Below are positions 10,901 through 19,443 of a stretch of 64,000 bases of DNA, one piece after another; the stretch's first letter is position 1; each line of letters opens with the position of its first letter. Source of the stretch: Telmatactis stephensoni (taxonomy: Eukaryota; Cnidaria; Anthozoa; Actiniaria; Isophelliidae). Below the pieces are notes generated by a model. It searched no databases and was not told the DNA's origin. It saw nothing but the letters and a program-made list of their open reading frames with translations. Where the stretch lies: the NCBI GenBank assembly GCA_029948255.1, contig JALIZF010001567.1, forward strand, positions 353,592-417,591, given 5' to 3'. Position numbers and translations under genes: made by a program.

Positions 10901-12127
10901 TAGTGTTTTCAGGGTAGTTTTATTGAACATCTGCAGTGTTTTAGTTGTGTTGTTCAACTTGTTGAGCGCTGGATCATTGGCAATTTGCTTGTATTTATCG
11001 ACTGGTAGAATGTTTACGGTAGCACCGCAGTCAAGTTGGAATCGCACATCATTATCTAAAAGGCGCATTGTCGCAAAAATCTTGCGCGGGCAATCTGCTG
11101 CATCGATTGCGTCTACAGATTCCACATAAAAGAAGTAATCATCATCCGAATCTACGGACTGTTCTTCGATTTCATGCACAGCGGGCCTAGCTGGTTTTGC
11201 AGAGCAGACCGAGGAACCCGAAAAGTGGTTTGGGGCTCCGCAGTCTTTACATGTTTTGTTCCATGCTGCGCACAGTTCTTTTTTTCTCACGTGTGACTTC
11301 ATACAAAATTTGCACTTGATCAGCGTTTGTGTGTTTTGTCCCTGGCCTGGGCCTTTATTACGTGGGACTGGGTTGTTTCGCTGCGGGTTTCCTGTGTTAC
11401 GTGGCGGGTTTCCTACGTTTCGCCGCGGGTTTCCGTTTCGTGTCTGCGGGCGACGCGTTGTCTGCATAGCATGAATTTCATCACTTGTGATATCTTTAAA
11501 TCGCTTTGTTGTCGATTCATTTGCTCTACAGATATTAATGCATTTCTCTAAAGTTAGTTTTGGTTCAGCAAGCAGTTTCTTTCTTGTACTATTGTCTAAG
11601 AGGCCTAAGACAATTCGATCTCGTAGTAAGTTGTCGTTTAACTCACCAAAATTGCAAGTTTTGGCTAATGAGCGTAGTGAGGTCAAATAGGTATCAAATG
11701 ACTCACCTTGTTGTTGGTCACGTTTATTGAAAACATACCGTTCATAGGTCTCATTTGTCTCACCAACACAGTAATTCTCCAGGAGCTCCAGAACTTTATC
11801 GATGTTTTGTTTGTCGTCTTCTGAGGCGAACGGCAAACCATCATAGATATCGAGCACGTCCGGCCCAATACAGGTCAAAAGCGTGGCCACTCGAAGGTCA
11901 TTGCTTTGAGTTCTGAGTCGTGAAGCAATCTCATAATTGGTCCAGAGACGTTTGAATTTCTTCCAGTTGGAACTTAGATTCCCACGAAGATCTAGTTTAG
12001 GCGGTAAGGGTAGATTGGGTTGTGTAACATGCACAACTTCTTGCGTTGCTGACGTCGAGGCTTTCTTGTCAGTCATATTCCGTGCGAAGAAGATAGTCGT
12101 CGAGAAAAAAAACCAAAACACACACAA
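7901..12127 (-). CDS. Ty3/gypsy Gag-Pol polyprotein, 1408 codons, open
   Basis: A single ORF encodes all functions in the Ty3/gypsy order. Gag covers about residues 18-270, followed by a Cys/His-rich zinc-knuckle-like region (about 272-308). The aspartic protease motif is LDCGATVNILP (365-375). Reverse transcriptase has D590 in the VLDAKNGFW block and the pair D652-D653 in IFDDTLVFG, so the usual YxDD is changed around intact aspartates. RNase H has CDASD at 804-808 and SDHKP at 866-870. The integrase zinc site is H1028/H1031/C1061/C1064, and the catalytic triad D1092, D1145, E1181 has 35 residues between the last two. The first ATG gives a hydrophobic leader MCVFWFFFS that is atypical for Gag; the second Met (codon 18, MTDKKAST, position 12076) is the more likely start. 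There is no stop or frameshift, so the copy is recent or constrained. Many small ORFs on the opposite strand are shadows. Confidence 0.95.
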   Translation of the reverse strand: MCVFWFFFSTTIFFARNMTDKKASTSATQEVVHVTQPNLPLPPKLDLRGNLSSNWKKFKRLWTNYEIASRLRTQSNDLRVATLLTCIGPDVLDIYDGLPFASEDDKQNIDKVLELLENYCVGETNETYERYVFNKRDQQQGESFDTYLTSLRSLAKTCNFGELNDNLLRDRIVLGLLDNSTRKKLLAEPKLTLEKCINICRANESTTKRFKDITSDEIHAMQTTRRPQTRNGNPRRNVGNPPRNTGNPQRNNPVPRNKGPGQGQNTQTLIKCKFCMKSHVRKKELCAAWNKTCKDCGAPNHFSGSSVCSAKPARPAVHEIEEQSVDSDDDYFFYVESVDAIDAADCPRKIFATMRLLDNDVRFQLDCGATVNILPVDKYKQIANDPALNKLNNTTKTLQMFNKTTLKTLGTVNIKTVNPKNSDALSLEFVLVKEGHMPILGAQAIQLFQLITVNLDNIMSLDTPALNNDLIDEFQDVFDGDGKLQDKLHLEVDKTVPPVVLPVRKVPFALKESLKDELDRLVKKGILVPVDVPTDWVSSMVVATRRNGKIRLCIDPKPLNKALKRNHYPLPLFDDLLAQLTDAKVFSVLDAKNGFWHVQLDDESSLLTTFGTPWGRYRWTRMPFGISPAPEEFQRRLDNAFQGLNGVMPIFDDTLVFGVGKTERDAMDDHDRKLKALLQRCRDKGIKLNKEELKLRRKEVEFMGHVISADGLKPDPAKIQGINEMPSPTCKQDVKRLLGMLNYLQRFATNLSELTAPLRDLLKEDVHFRWDATHERSFSAIKKVISEAPVLKFFDPKASVEIQCDASDRGLGACLMQNGQPVAYASRSMTETESHYAQIEKEMLAIVFAVERFEQCVYGRPVKVQSDHKPLESIFKKSLISAPKRLQRMLLRLQKFDLDVTYKKGTEMVLADTLSRAYRVPSETEMTASTLRGETERDVEVINMTQYLPVSEATQTKIQAETEADLTLRELKAVIRQGWPIQKSEVAVSIHDYFPFRDELTLQNGLIFKGERLVVPTALRDSMLLKLHSSHIGIQGCIRRAREALYWPGLNKDVENYISQCETCNKYQLEQGKEPMISHQIPSRPWEKVATDLFHLENRDFLITVDYYSNYFEVDKLASKTAKEVIGKLKSHFARHGIPDQVISDNGPPYSSAEFEEFARAYAFDHVTSSPTYPQSNGKVENAVNTAKRLMRKALETHKDPYLALLDWRNTPSEGINASPAQRIFGRRTKTLLPTSTQLLKPKVPANIDLKLKEQKARQTYYYNRGTKELQELQPGDTVRIAPPQSLGSRKPWRKAEVERQVDIRSYEVRTEDGRVFRRNRRQLRLTKEVMPKPTVDEPLPPPPRHQPPAPVTTPKPQTTAQIKPAAEVPKPDASCPATPKIDTAAKPPGALVVTRSGRVVKPPDRFK

Positions 12128-12162
12128 AGAACACTAGGAAGTTCTTCAGATATGGTACTTTA

Positions 12163-12175
12163 ACTTCTGACACCA
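12163..12175 (-). other. Primer binding site complementary to tRNA-Leu 3' end
   Basis: The plus strand reads ACTTCTGACACCA directly next to the LTR. That is the 3' end of common animal tRNA-Leu isoacceptors (CACTTCTGACA plus CCA). The sense strand therefore starts TGGTGTCAG as a PBS should. Confidence 0.85.
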
Positions 12176-12365
12176 TGTAACGTTTTCTAAACGGCTTGGT
12201 CTCAAGGGAGACTAGACTCAAATATAGAATAACAACGGAGACAACAACTCGTGTGTGTGCTTCTTTACTCGCATAAAGAGCTCTTACATAAAACTAAAGG
12301 GTCTCATGTTACAATAGATAAATGAGTAAATGATTGGCATGTAATGGTTATATAATAACGTCACA
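12176..12365 (-). repeat. 5' LTR of the gypsy element, 190 bp
   Basis: It begins TGTAACG and ends CGTCACA on the plus strand, giving TG...CA ends. It is bounded by the primer site on the left. The sense strand carries a TTATATAA box near its start, a plausible U3 promoter. Its target duplication cannot be checked because the other LTR is truncated. Confidence 0.85.
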
Positions 12366-13818
12366 GGACACACGCACAATGCATGTTGTGTACAATGTTA
12401 CAAGCTACAGGGAAAATAACATCTTGTGATCTGGGTTTCTACAAATTAAGCAACAAGTCCCAGGTCGCATGAGAAAGTCAGAGGGGTAGTGAAGGGTTCT
12501 AGTTCTTTCCCACCCCCACCCCCATCCCACCCCCTTCCCCGCCCCAAGATTGATATGGGATATGAAAATAGGTACCGATTATGATAAAAAAGCAACTTTG
12601 GACGGCATCAGTTCTTCAGTTTTCGAAATTAGTTCCCGTTCCCTAACACAAGACTATCATCAAAAATAACGACTAAATCCAGGAGAGTATAATCAGGTGA
12701 CTGAGACTCCACACACACCCTTATATACACCTTGACGTGTTGTACCCCATTCGATTTCTTTTTAGAACACGATTCGAACGAATTCACCTCGCGCTGGAAG
12801 CAAATGAATGTAAATGTTCAAAATTGACGAGCGCGTAAGTGACCTGTGGTTTAAAAATAGCACAAATGCGGTGAAACATGTCAAATCACGTGACGTGCGT
12901 GTCTCAGTCTGGTGCTTACACTCTGGTTTTTACAATCGTGTAATTTTAGTTATCTTGATAACTCGTCAGGCAGAGCAGTGAATCACTTGAAAGATTTCAT
13001 CATGTAATGAAAGCACTAGGAAAGATTTACAAGGTTTACTTTTTTGTGTTATTAAGTTAAGTGTTATTAAGGCAGAAATGACATTTCCCAATATTTTGAG
13101 TACGACAATATAAAATCTTGCGCGAGTTTGGCATTCAGCTGCATTACGAGATTCTCTGTGGAGTTTTCGGGATACATTTTGACGAGATCAGTTATAATTT
13201 AATTTCTCGTCTACTTACACAATTAAACTCAAATCGACCATGTAACTAACAAATTTGGTGCATGTTAATATTGATGAACAAACGTGTACATGTAAACAAC
13301 TATGAGCTTTGTTTTAAAACGATGAGCTAAAGGTATCAATCCAAATTTTAAATCACTTTAATTTATAAAAGAACTTACCTTTGCTGATGTCTTAATCTGA
13401 TTACGCTCTAGGGATATTCCTGAAATAGCAAACGTGGACATCTTCAGTGAGGTCGACCATTTCACTTTGGAACGGAAATAGAAATCCATAAGTAATAGCG
13501 TACGTAACGGCTTGAAGCTTGCTGTACTTAAAATAATCCATGGAAATTTATTGATCCCTCTTAAATCGACTAGATTTTGATTGGTTCGATCTTCTATTTC
13601 CCTGGGGAATTGGGACAAATCGATGGAGTAAAACAATGCGGACAAGCTCGATGTTCCTGAAAACTTATTCTTTTATTTTCTCTTTCTATTTATTTACAAA
13701 ACAGCTATTTTTTGATAGCTGGACTCTGATTGGTTCATTTCTTTCCCTGGGGAGTATTAGCATTATGATGAAACTTCGCCGAATAGACTACCCCAATTAG
13801 TCATTAAATTTATTAAGT
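12366..13818. other. No gene seen
   Basis: AT-rich DNA with a C-rich run at about 12506-12545. A short motif pair with TTGGTTC and TTTCCCTGGGGA occurs twice (about 13579-13612 and 13729-13755), suggesting an old duplication. Small ORFs here lack family resemblance or splice context. Confidence 0.4.
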
Positions 13819-14126
13819 GTCTAGGTAGCGCAGCGGTCTAAGGTGATATCTAAAGGTATGGATTAGGGTCCGGATATTGTCTCCCTCCCTGGCCTTCGGG
13901 CTAAGATAACTGTAATATGTAGCACCGGGATAGCGTGGATGGGGCCGAAATCTTCATCCGTAACGTAAGTCGATTCGATGTCTCAGCTTCTCAGAATGTC
14001 TCGGGAGAATCGTCCCAAAATTTCTTTTTCTTTTTTTCTTTTTTTACAGTTATTCATTCAGTCTGTTATTATATTTCCGGGGGGTGCTCTTTAAGGGGTT
14101 ACAGGTTCGATCCCCGTCGACGCCGG
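13819..14126 (+). repeat. Split tRNA-like sequence, probably SINE-derived
   Basis: At 13819-13860 there is a good A-box-like stretch (GGTAGCGCAGCGGTCTAAGG). At about 14085-14126 there is a T-arm/B-box (GGTTCGATCCCCGTCGACGCC). They are about 260 bp apart, separated by pyrimidine-rich unrelated sequence, so they are not one functional tRNA gene. They could be two SINE pieces or a tRNA-like unit split by an insertion. The minus-strand ORF 14050-14259 is an artefact of this sequence. Confidence 0.5.
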
Positions 14127-14750
14127 ATTCTTTTCTGACTTCTTTTTTCTTCGTTTTTTCCGTTTCTTTCTCAAGCTTTAAGTAAAAATTACATCTTTTT
14201 GAACTTGTTTTTAAAAGTTTGGTGTTTTTGATATTTTTTCTGATAAATTTCATTTTCATTTTATATTTTTAATTATAATTATTCATATATCTTACTGCAT
14301 TGTTTCTGTGGGGTGCATTTCCTAGACATTACAAATTTCTTTCTTTTTTTTCCTTTTCTTTTTTCGAATGTCTCGACGTTTTTTCCTATTTTTTTCTTTT
14401 TTCGAATATCAGGACTTTTTTCCTTGCAAGTGATAATATTTTTATTTATAAAAAATACCTATTTGAATAATAAAATTGGAAACCATTTCTTACAAAATTC
14501 CTGACTTACATTAGAATTTGTCCCCGTAACATGAATTCAAATCGCTTTGATTTGATTTTATGCGTCAGGTAGCAAATACATACAATATGTTATCCTACAC
14601 TAAGCCCATACCATAGAAAATACAGCAAATAATGGCAATGTGTCATGGGAAGAGACAGTTGAATACCGCCGAATATACAACGGCTTTCCTGCTTTCTGAT
14701 TGGCTGTTTTTCTTTTGGTGTGGGATAAATACGATATAATGCCTGGTTCA

Positions 14751-14934
14751 CGCTAACGACGCAAGACGACGCAAGACAACACAAGACGACGCAAGACAAC
14801 GGAAAACCACGCAAGACCACGCACGATGAGTCAACACAACGCATGTAAGACGACGCAAGACGACGCAAGACAACGCAAGACGAAGCAAGACGAAACAAGA
14901 CGACGCAAGACGACGCACGACAACGAAAGACGTT
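14751..14934. repeat. Minisatellite of GACGCAAGAC-type 10-bp units
   Basis: About 18 imperfect tandem copies of a 10-bp unit (AAGACGACGC and variants). ORFs on both strands (14590-14952 minus and 14826-15071 plus) translate the repeat and are not genes. Confidence 0.8.
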
Positions 14935-15102
14935 GTAAAAAGGGTAAAGCACTATATTTAACGTCGGTAGTTCCTTCAGCTGAACACTGGTCTCCCAGGA
15001 AGCCGACGGTGCGCTCTTTACCCCCCTCTTTCCATCAGTGCTCCGTTTTAAGGGTATTTAAAGCTAATTAAAGCTACACGGAATGGAAAGAAGTCGAAAC
15101 AA

Positions 15103-15286
15103 GGATGCGAGATCTGGGGGTCGAACTAGGGACCTCTCTAGTCCAGACCCAGGCCTCTTTTTACCCCGCTCCGCTTCGGTAAAACAGAGTTCTGTTTTAC
15201 CGAAGCGGAGCGGGGTAAAAAGAGGCCTGGGTCTGGACTAGGGACCTCTCGCACCGAAGGCCGCGCACTAACCAACTGTGTCATCC
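15103..15286 (-). repeat. tRNA-like sequence interrupted by a perfect palindrome
   Basis: On the minus strand the outer parts read GGATGACACAGTTGGTTAGT (A-box-like), then GCGGCCTTCGGTGCGAGAGG, and after the insert AGTTCGACCCCC (B-box-like) and GCATCC, which can pair with the start. The uninterrupted form would be about 72-80 nt, tRNA-sized. It is probably a tRNA-derived SINE head or tRNA pseudogene. The interruption is a 104-bp palindrome at 15138-15241, with CTAGGGACCTCTC repeated at both borders. Confidence 0.6.
15138..15241. repeat. Perfect 104-bp palindrome without spacer
   Basis: Both 52-bp arms are exact reverse complements with their centre between 15189 and 15190 (ACAGAGTTCTGT). The direct repeat CTAGGGACCTCTC lies across each junction (about 15126-15138 and 15238-15250). 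It could be a foldback insertion or a replication-slippage product. Confidence 0.85.
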
Positions 15287-15680
15287 TTGCTTGTATAATG
15301 GAGGGGGGAGGGTCGAACGTTATTCTCTAGCATATCTGGAAGAGGGGTGAGAACTAAAAGTTTTGTTTTAGAAGGGGGGGTATTGCCTAATTTTTGGCTT
15401 GATGAGTCTCATTTTTCAGCCCCCCTCCTGATAAATACAGTCCCTTATCAATTTTACTTGCTCTTCATGAAAGTGCTTTGGTTTTATTTAGGACTCTGAA
15501 ATGGACTGAAATTTTTTCAATGATATAAGTGATAACCACCTATATATATTATTGCCTAGTTAATAATAATGAGTTATATATTTATTGCCTTATAGTTACA
15601 GTTATTCTTATTCTTGTTAGGAATATTGTGACATTCGTAGTCTTTTAGTTTTTTTTTTTCAATTATTTATTATAATATAA

Positions 15681-16032
15681 GAGACAACACGACACATTTA
15701 CAGCGTGACCACTCCGACCAAGGTCACCCAAACAAATTTTCATGCAAATGATCCAATCACAATCAAGTATACAAACAACAGAATTGCTACAAATGTTTAA
15801 TCTTGATTTCGCTTAAAATGAATATAATTGACTTTGTATGTGTACAAACTTCATCGATCGAGATATTTGAACAAGAAATACCTCCGACTGTAGAAACTCA
15901 CAACAAATCTGTGGTTTAGTGTTAAAAATAAATTTGTTTGGGTGGAGTAGTCACACTGTAAATATTACACCACTTTGTACAAAGCAACTGACAAAGTATG
16001 TATTGCAAATTCAAATGTGCCGTGTTGTCTAT
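15681..16032. mobile_element. Inverted-repeat element, about 350 bp
   Basis: Outer arms of about 18-20 bp at 15683-15700 and 16013-16030 (GACAACACGRCACATTT type). Inner arms are centred on CCCAAACAAATTT (about 15726-15740) and AAATTTGTTTGGG (about 15930-15942). Non-coding, MITE-like. Confidence 0.55.
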
Positions 16033-16069
16033 TAAATTTCAGCATTTAACAATATTTAGACTTTGAGTA

Positions 16070-16211
16070 TAGAGCGATGGCACTTAATCTGTGAAACAAA
16101 ATCTAATAGTCAGTGTCTAATAGTCTAATAAAAAAAGAATACAATGGAAATAGTGTCTACTAATGTCTGTTAGAATAATATCTATTTCACGGATTAAGTG
16201 CCATCACTCTA
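16070..16211. mobile_element. TA-flanked MITE, family copy A (138 bp)
   Basis: Element 16072-16209 begins GAGCGATGGCACTTAAT and ends with its imperfect reverse complement (GATTAAGTGCCATCACTC), flanked by TA on each side. The same terminal pattern, with TTTCACGG inside, occurs at 16417, 41988 and 58155. TA duplication and the GAG/CAGTG-like ends suggest a Tc1/mariner-related non-autonomous family. Confidence 0.75.
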
Positions 16212-16414
16212 TTGATTTTACTTTTACTTCATAGTTGTGCCAAAATAAATGTAGACAATGACTCATTAAATTGATTTGCATAAATTTGTCACGAATGTAC
16301 AGATTGGTTTTTTTATAAAACATTAATGTAAGGAATGTAGCATCAACGCGATGAAAAAATAGATGTTGTGCGCTGCTACTATATACCTGAAATACCCAAC
16401 CCTTTATATTAGAC

Positions 16415-16542
16415 TACAGTGATTGCAAAAAAAACGTGAAATAGTTAGTAGACTAATAGACACTAGTAGACCGTATTTCGATTGTTTTGTTTAATTTGTC
16501 TATTAAATACACACTATTTCACGGGTTTTTGCAATCACTCTA
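16415..16542. mobile_element. TA-flanked MITE, family copy B (124 bp), in HS6ST 3' flank
   Basis: Element 16417-16540 begins CAGTGATTGCAAAAA, ends TTTTTGCAATCACTC and shares the inner CGTGAAATAG / CTATTTCACG arms with the other copies. It ends 30 bp after the sulfotransferase stop codon, so it probably lies in that gene's 3' UTR. Confidence 0.7.
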
Positions 16543-16569
16543 CTGATTATCAAATATACACCTATTCTA

Positions 16570-17649
16570 TCATTCTCTGTCTTTAAAATATTTGACACGG
16601 TAAAAAAATAACTCTTTTGCGAAAGTATATAGTCGTGTGTCAACAATGTTAAGCTTTTTAAGTCTTTGCAAATCTGTTGGTTCAATATCTGTCATGACAT
16701 CGGCTGCCCTTGTCTCGTCCTCCGCTTTCTGCCCAAATGGTTTGATGAATTTGGCCCCAAAAGTCTTTTCGAATAAGTACTGGCTTTCCTTTTGGTACTC
16801 CGTAAGTCCAAAGTAAGCCATGCTCTGAAGGTTACGCATTGCACTTTTGAGAATAATTTTATTGCGTTTTTTCGGCGGCATACGCGCAGTATTGTAACAA
16901 TTTACGAGCGTCAAATCAGCAAGCATTCGAGCTTGTCTATTGAAGGCTAAATTGGATTTGCACGCTAAAAAATCTTCTATTGTAACATCTTCCCATGTAT
17001 CTCCTTCGTAACATGGAGGTAATTCCTTTCTTGTAGGGGCTCTCCCTTTGCATTTATGGGCAGAAGCAGCCCAAGTTGTCCCTCGTTGGTAACAACGAAA
17101 CTCACTTAGCACCCGACTAATGGGTTCTCGCAAAAAGGTGACATACAAATATTGTCGTTTTGCGTCTGCTCCATTTCGTTTTTTCATATATTCTGGCACA
17201 CAAGAATGAAGTTCTGTCCAATCTGCATGCAATCCGCAAGGCCAGCCCAAAGAATAACGAGAGAAAAGCCAAAGTTTCGTCGAATTCGGACTCGTACACT
17301 TACATCGCAGTTTGGGTAATTTTCGGCATTTGCACGGGGAAGATATATTCAAATCTGTGACCAAATGCCTACCAAAGGTTGTTCCTCCTGTCTTTTGAAT
17401 ATGTAGGAAAACCATGACATCATTGATAGAAGTACTGAAATTATACATCTTGACGACTTCTCTTGTAAAACGATATAGTCTCGGCTGTGTTCGACTTGAC
17501 GACACTTTGCTAACACCAGCGGCGACATTTCTCTGAAGAAATTGATTTACATCACAAGACCGTCTTGGACAAAGGTAAACTATAAATATTGCTACAAACA
17601 AGAGCGAACATACAGTAAGAACTGCAAAGCAACGACCAAAGGAATTCAT
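16570..17649 (-). CDS. HS6ST: Heparan sulfate 6-O-sulfotransferase (HS6ST family), single exon
   Basis: The enzyme moves sulfate from PAPS to the 6-O position of glucosamine in heparan sulfate, in the Golgi lumen. The 359-aa ORF has a type II membrane anchor at about residues 8-27. The 5'-phosphosulfate-binding loop FLHIQKTGGTTFGRHLV (81-97) is the family signature. SRYSLGWPCGLHADWTEL (130-147) and the 3'-phosphate-binding region FLREPISRVLSEF (172-184) follow, then RGTTWAAS. Several N-glycosylation sequons occur (NFS, NIS, NST). Human family members are about 400 or more aa; this copy is shorter mainly at the C-terminus but keeps the catalytic core. The ATG at 17649 directly precedes the anchor. 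It is divergent from the HEXIM-like gene. HS2ST is less likely because of the HIQKTGGTTFGRHLV sequence. Confidence 0.93.
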   Translation of the reverse strand: MNSFGRCFAVLTVCSLLFVAIFIVYLCPRRSCDVNQFLQRNVAAGVSKVSSSRTQPRLYRFTREVVKMYNFSTSINDVMVFLHIQKTGGTTFGRHLVTDLNISSPCKCRKLPKLRCKCTSPNSTKLWLFSRYSLGWPCGLHADWTELHSCVPEYMKKRNGADAKRQYLYVTFLREPISRVLSEFRCYQRGTTWAASAHKCKGRAPTRKELPPCYEGDTWEDVTIEDFLACKSNLAFNRQARMLADLTLVNCYNTARMPPKKRNKIILKSAMRNLQSMAYFGLTEYQKESQYLFEKTFGAKFIKPFGQKAEDETRAADVMTDIEPTDLQRLKKLNIVDTRLYTFAKELFFYRVKYFKDRE

Positions 17650-18192
17650 TTTTCGCGAACAATGTTCTCAAACATGTTGCTGCTGTTCTGTCTTGTATCG
17701 CCCCAGGCCCTACCGTCGACAACTCTTAGATTCTAAAACCACTTAGAAAAAATGTAGCTCGGAAAAGAAGACAAAAAAATCATTATAAAAGTTAGAAAGC
17801 CCTAGAATTTGAATTTATTCCATTTCGCAAAAATGTTTACAAATTTGATAGTCTCCCTCACTTCGTCCTCACCCCTCCCTCCTTCAAGCGGAAGTGAAAG
17901 AAAGCAGCGCGCGGATGTCAAAACAATGATTCAGCTGTCTACCTAATAAGGAAAGACTGACCATATTTAGTATAGGTTAAACATGACGTATTTGGCGGGG
18001 TAACCACAACGACGGGTCAATGTACAACAACGTTCAGTCAACGTTGTAAGCCAAGCTAGATTGTTGTGTGTGAGTTGCTGAAAAAAGTCAAGACTCAGCA
18101 GTATTTTAAAACGTTCATTCAACGTTTTTTTGGGTGATAAAACGTTTGATTTGGAACAAAACGTTTATTTGGACGCTTTACTTGAAAAACCG
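17650..18192. promoter_or_regulatory. Shared intergenic region between HS6ST (-) and HEXIM-like (+)
   Basis: About 540 bp separate the two divergent starts. A GC-richer stretch (about 17860-18020) and the repeated word CAACGTT(G/T) at about 18029-18047 and 18119 are visible. No canonical TATA box is evident. A bidirectional promoter is inferred from position only. Confidence 0.4.
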
Positions 18193-18903
18193 ATGTGTTT
18201 CAAAAGCCTTAGCTCAAGAAGAAGAACAAGAATGAACACCGAAGGACTACCCGTACAAGCTCTTAAAAGAAAAAAGACCAGAAGACTCAAGAAAAGAAAA
18301 CCACAAGACTACCAGGACACCGACTTCCTCGAAACACCTAATAAGAAGATCAAAAAACAGACTGCGGCCCCTGAAAACACAACACAGTTCCTTATGAACG
18401 ACCGCGAGAAGTTTGAGCCGTTCAACTTCTTTGTGTGTTCACCGTTGTCCAACTCTCCTACAAGTACTTGCAGTTTTACTTCAAATTCAACATCTTCAGT
18501 TCGAGGAAGCCCTGTTGATGACAAAGTGTTCGAATACTGCTCAGATAACGAAGAGAATTTCGATCAGCTTTACTTTGAGAAAGATTTCAACGACGTCTAC
18601 GATAACATCCACGCCGAAACACTCTTTGCTCTTACGAAACAGGAGTTAATAAGTCGATATTTAGACTTGGAAAAAAGGGAAGAAGAACTTCTTAAAAAAG
18701 TGAAGTCCGTATGCTGTAGTGAAAGCTGCGAAATGCCATTCAAAACACGGCAATGCGAGGGAACTAGCAGCACTTCAGAAGAAAGAACATGGCCAGCCCA
18801 CAAACAAGGAGACAAGAAGGACAGTTTAATTTCACAACTTCAAGAAATACGCCATGTTAACTCACAACTAATTCAAGAAAATGAAAGACTTCGAGGCTGC
18901 TAG
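18193..18903 (+). CDS. HEXIM: HEXIM-like inhibitor of P-TEFb, single exon, 236 aa
   Basis: HEXIM proteins bind 7SK RNA and inhibit CDK9/cyclin T, controlling promoter-proximal pausing in the nucleus. The order of parts is that of HEXIM: a basic RNA-binding tract KRKKTRRLKKRKP (25-37), the inhibitory motif PENTTQFLM (60-68, canonical PYNTTQFLM), an acidic stretch, the segment DFNDVYDNIHAETL...TKQELISRYLDLEKREEEL (131-165, cyclin T-binding/dimer coiled coil), and a second coiled coil near the C-terminus (SLISQLQEIRHVNSQLIQEN). It is shorter than human HEXIM1 (359 aa) and HEXIM2 (286 aa). The reading frame is open upstream only to 18082 and lacks an ATG there, so 18193 is the first possible start; the ATG at 18232 has better context. 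The Tyr of PYNT is Glu here. Confidence 0.85.
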   Translation: MCFKSLSSRRRTRMNTEGLPVQALKRKKTRRLKKRKPQDYQDTDFLETPNKKIKKQTAAPENTTQFLMNDREKFEPFNFFVCSPLSNSPTSTCSFTSNSTSSVRGSPVDDKVFEYCSDNEENFDQLYFEKDFNDVYDNIHAETLFALTKQELISRYLDLEKREEELLKKVKSVCCSESCEMPFKTRQCEGTSSTSEERTWPAHKQGDKKDSLISQLQEIRHVNSQLIQENERLRGC

Positions 18904-19188
18904 TGTGTACGATGAGTAAAATTGTTTTTCTTTGCTTCACCTTGCTTATCCTGGTAAGACTTAGGCAAGGTGACGTGGCCATGTGAGAATTTCAAAATGG
19001 CTGACATTAAAGCGCGAAACCGCGTTATATATAATTATGATTTATAGAGAAGAAAATGTTCGGAATCTACTCAGTTTATTATTAGAAGGACAAAAGAATG
19101 TGTTTTTGTTATAAGATATCTAAGCATTTTACTTAAAAAAATACGTAAAAGGAAGATAAGCACCCATACATAAATATTCATAGTTTTC

Positions 19189-19443
19189 ATATATAGCTAT
19201 TTCAATTAACGTTGTCGTTGAAAAAAGCCTAAAGGCTAAAGCCTTTCAAATATCTTTTGTGTACGAACAAACTTATGTCGGCTATCTGAGAAATTAAGGA
19301 ATATGAGTCCAAGTTGTAGAATTTGCAAGCATACAGTGAGTTTCTTATTGTAATGATAAAACGGTGATAAAAATCTTTCATTATTCCTCTCTCAAAGCTT
19401 TAGGCTTTTTTCAGCGACAACGTTAATTGAATTAGCTATATAT
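19189..19443. mobile_element. MITE with about 45-bp imperfect TIRs, 255 bp
   Basis: The left arm (19189-19234) contains AATTAACGTTGTCGTTGAAA and AAGCCTAAAG; the right arm (19398-19443) is its near reverse complement. No ORF inside and no clear target duplication. Confidence 0.65.

Larger units (their letters stand above)
7751..12365 (-). mobile_element. Ty3/gypsy LTR retrotransposon, left (3') LTR truncated
   Basis: The element reads on the minus strand. In order from the right: a complete 190-bp LTR (12176-12365), a primer binding site (12163-12175), a Gag-Pol ORF, a polypurine tract (7780-7790) and the first 29 bp of the 3' LTR (7751-7779). The 29 bp are identical to the matching end of the right LTR (12337-12365). 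The missing 160 bp of the 3' LTR mean this copy could not be reverse-transcribed normally from its own ends, although the coding region is open throughout. Confidence 0.92.

Noticed and set aside
7901..12127. Many plus-strand ORFs of 60-115 codons across this interval
   Set aside because: They are antisense shadows of the Gag-Pol ORF and resemble no family.
14050..14259. Minus-strand ORF containing GVDGDRTCNPLKS
   Set aside because: This peptide is the antisense translation of a tRNA-like T-arm and is a known kind of artefact.
18130..18192. Extension of the HEXIM-like frame upstream to a TTG codon
   Set aside because: TTG is not a usual animal start; the first ATG is at 18193.
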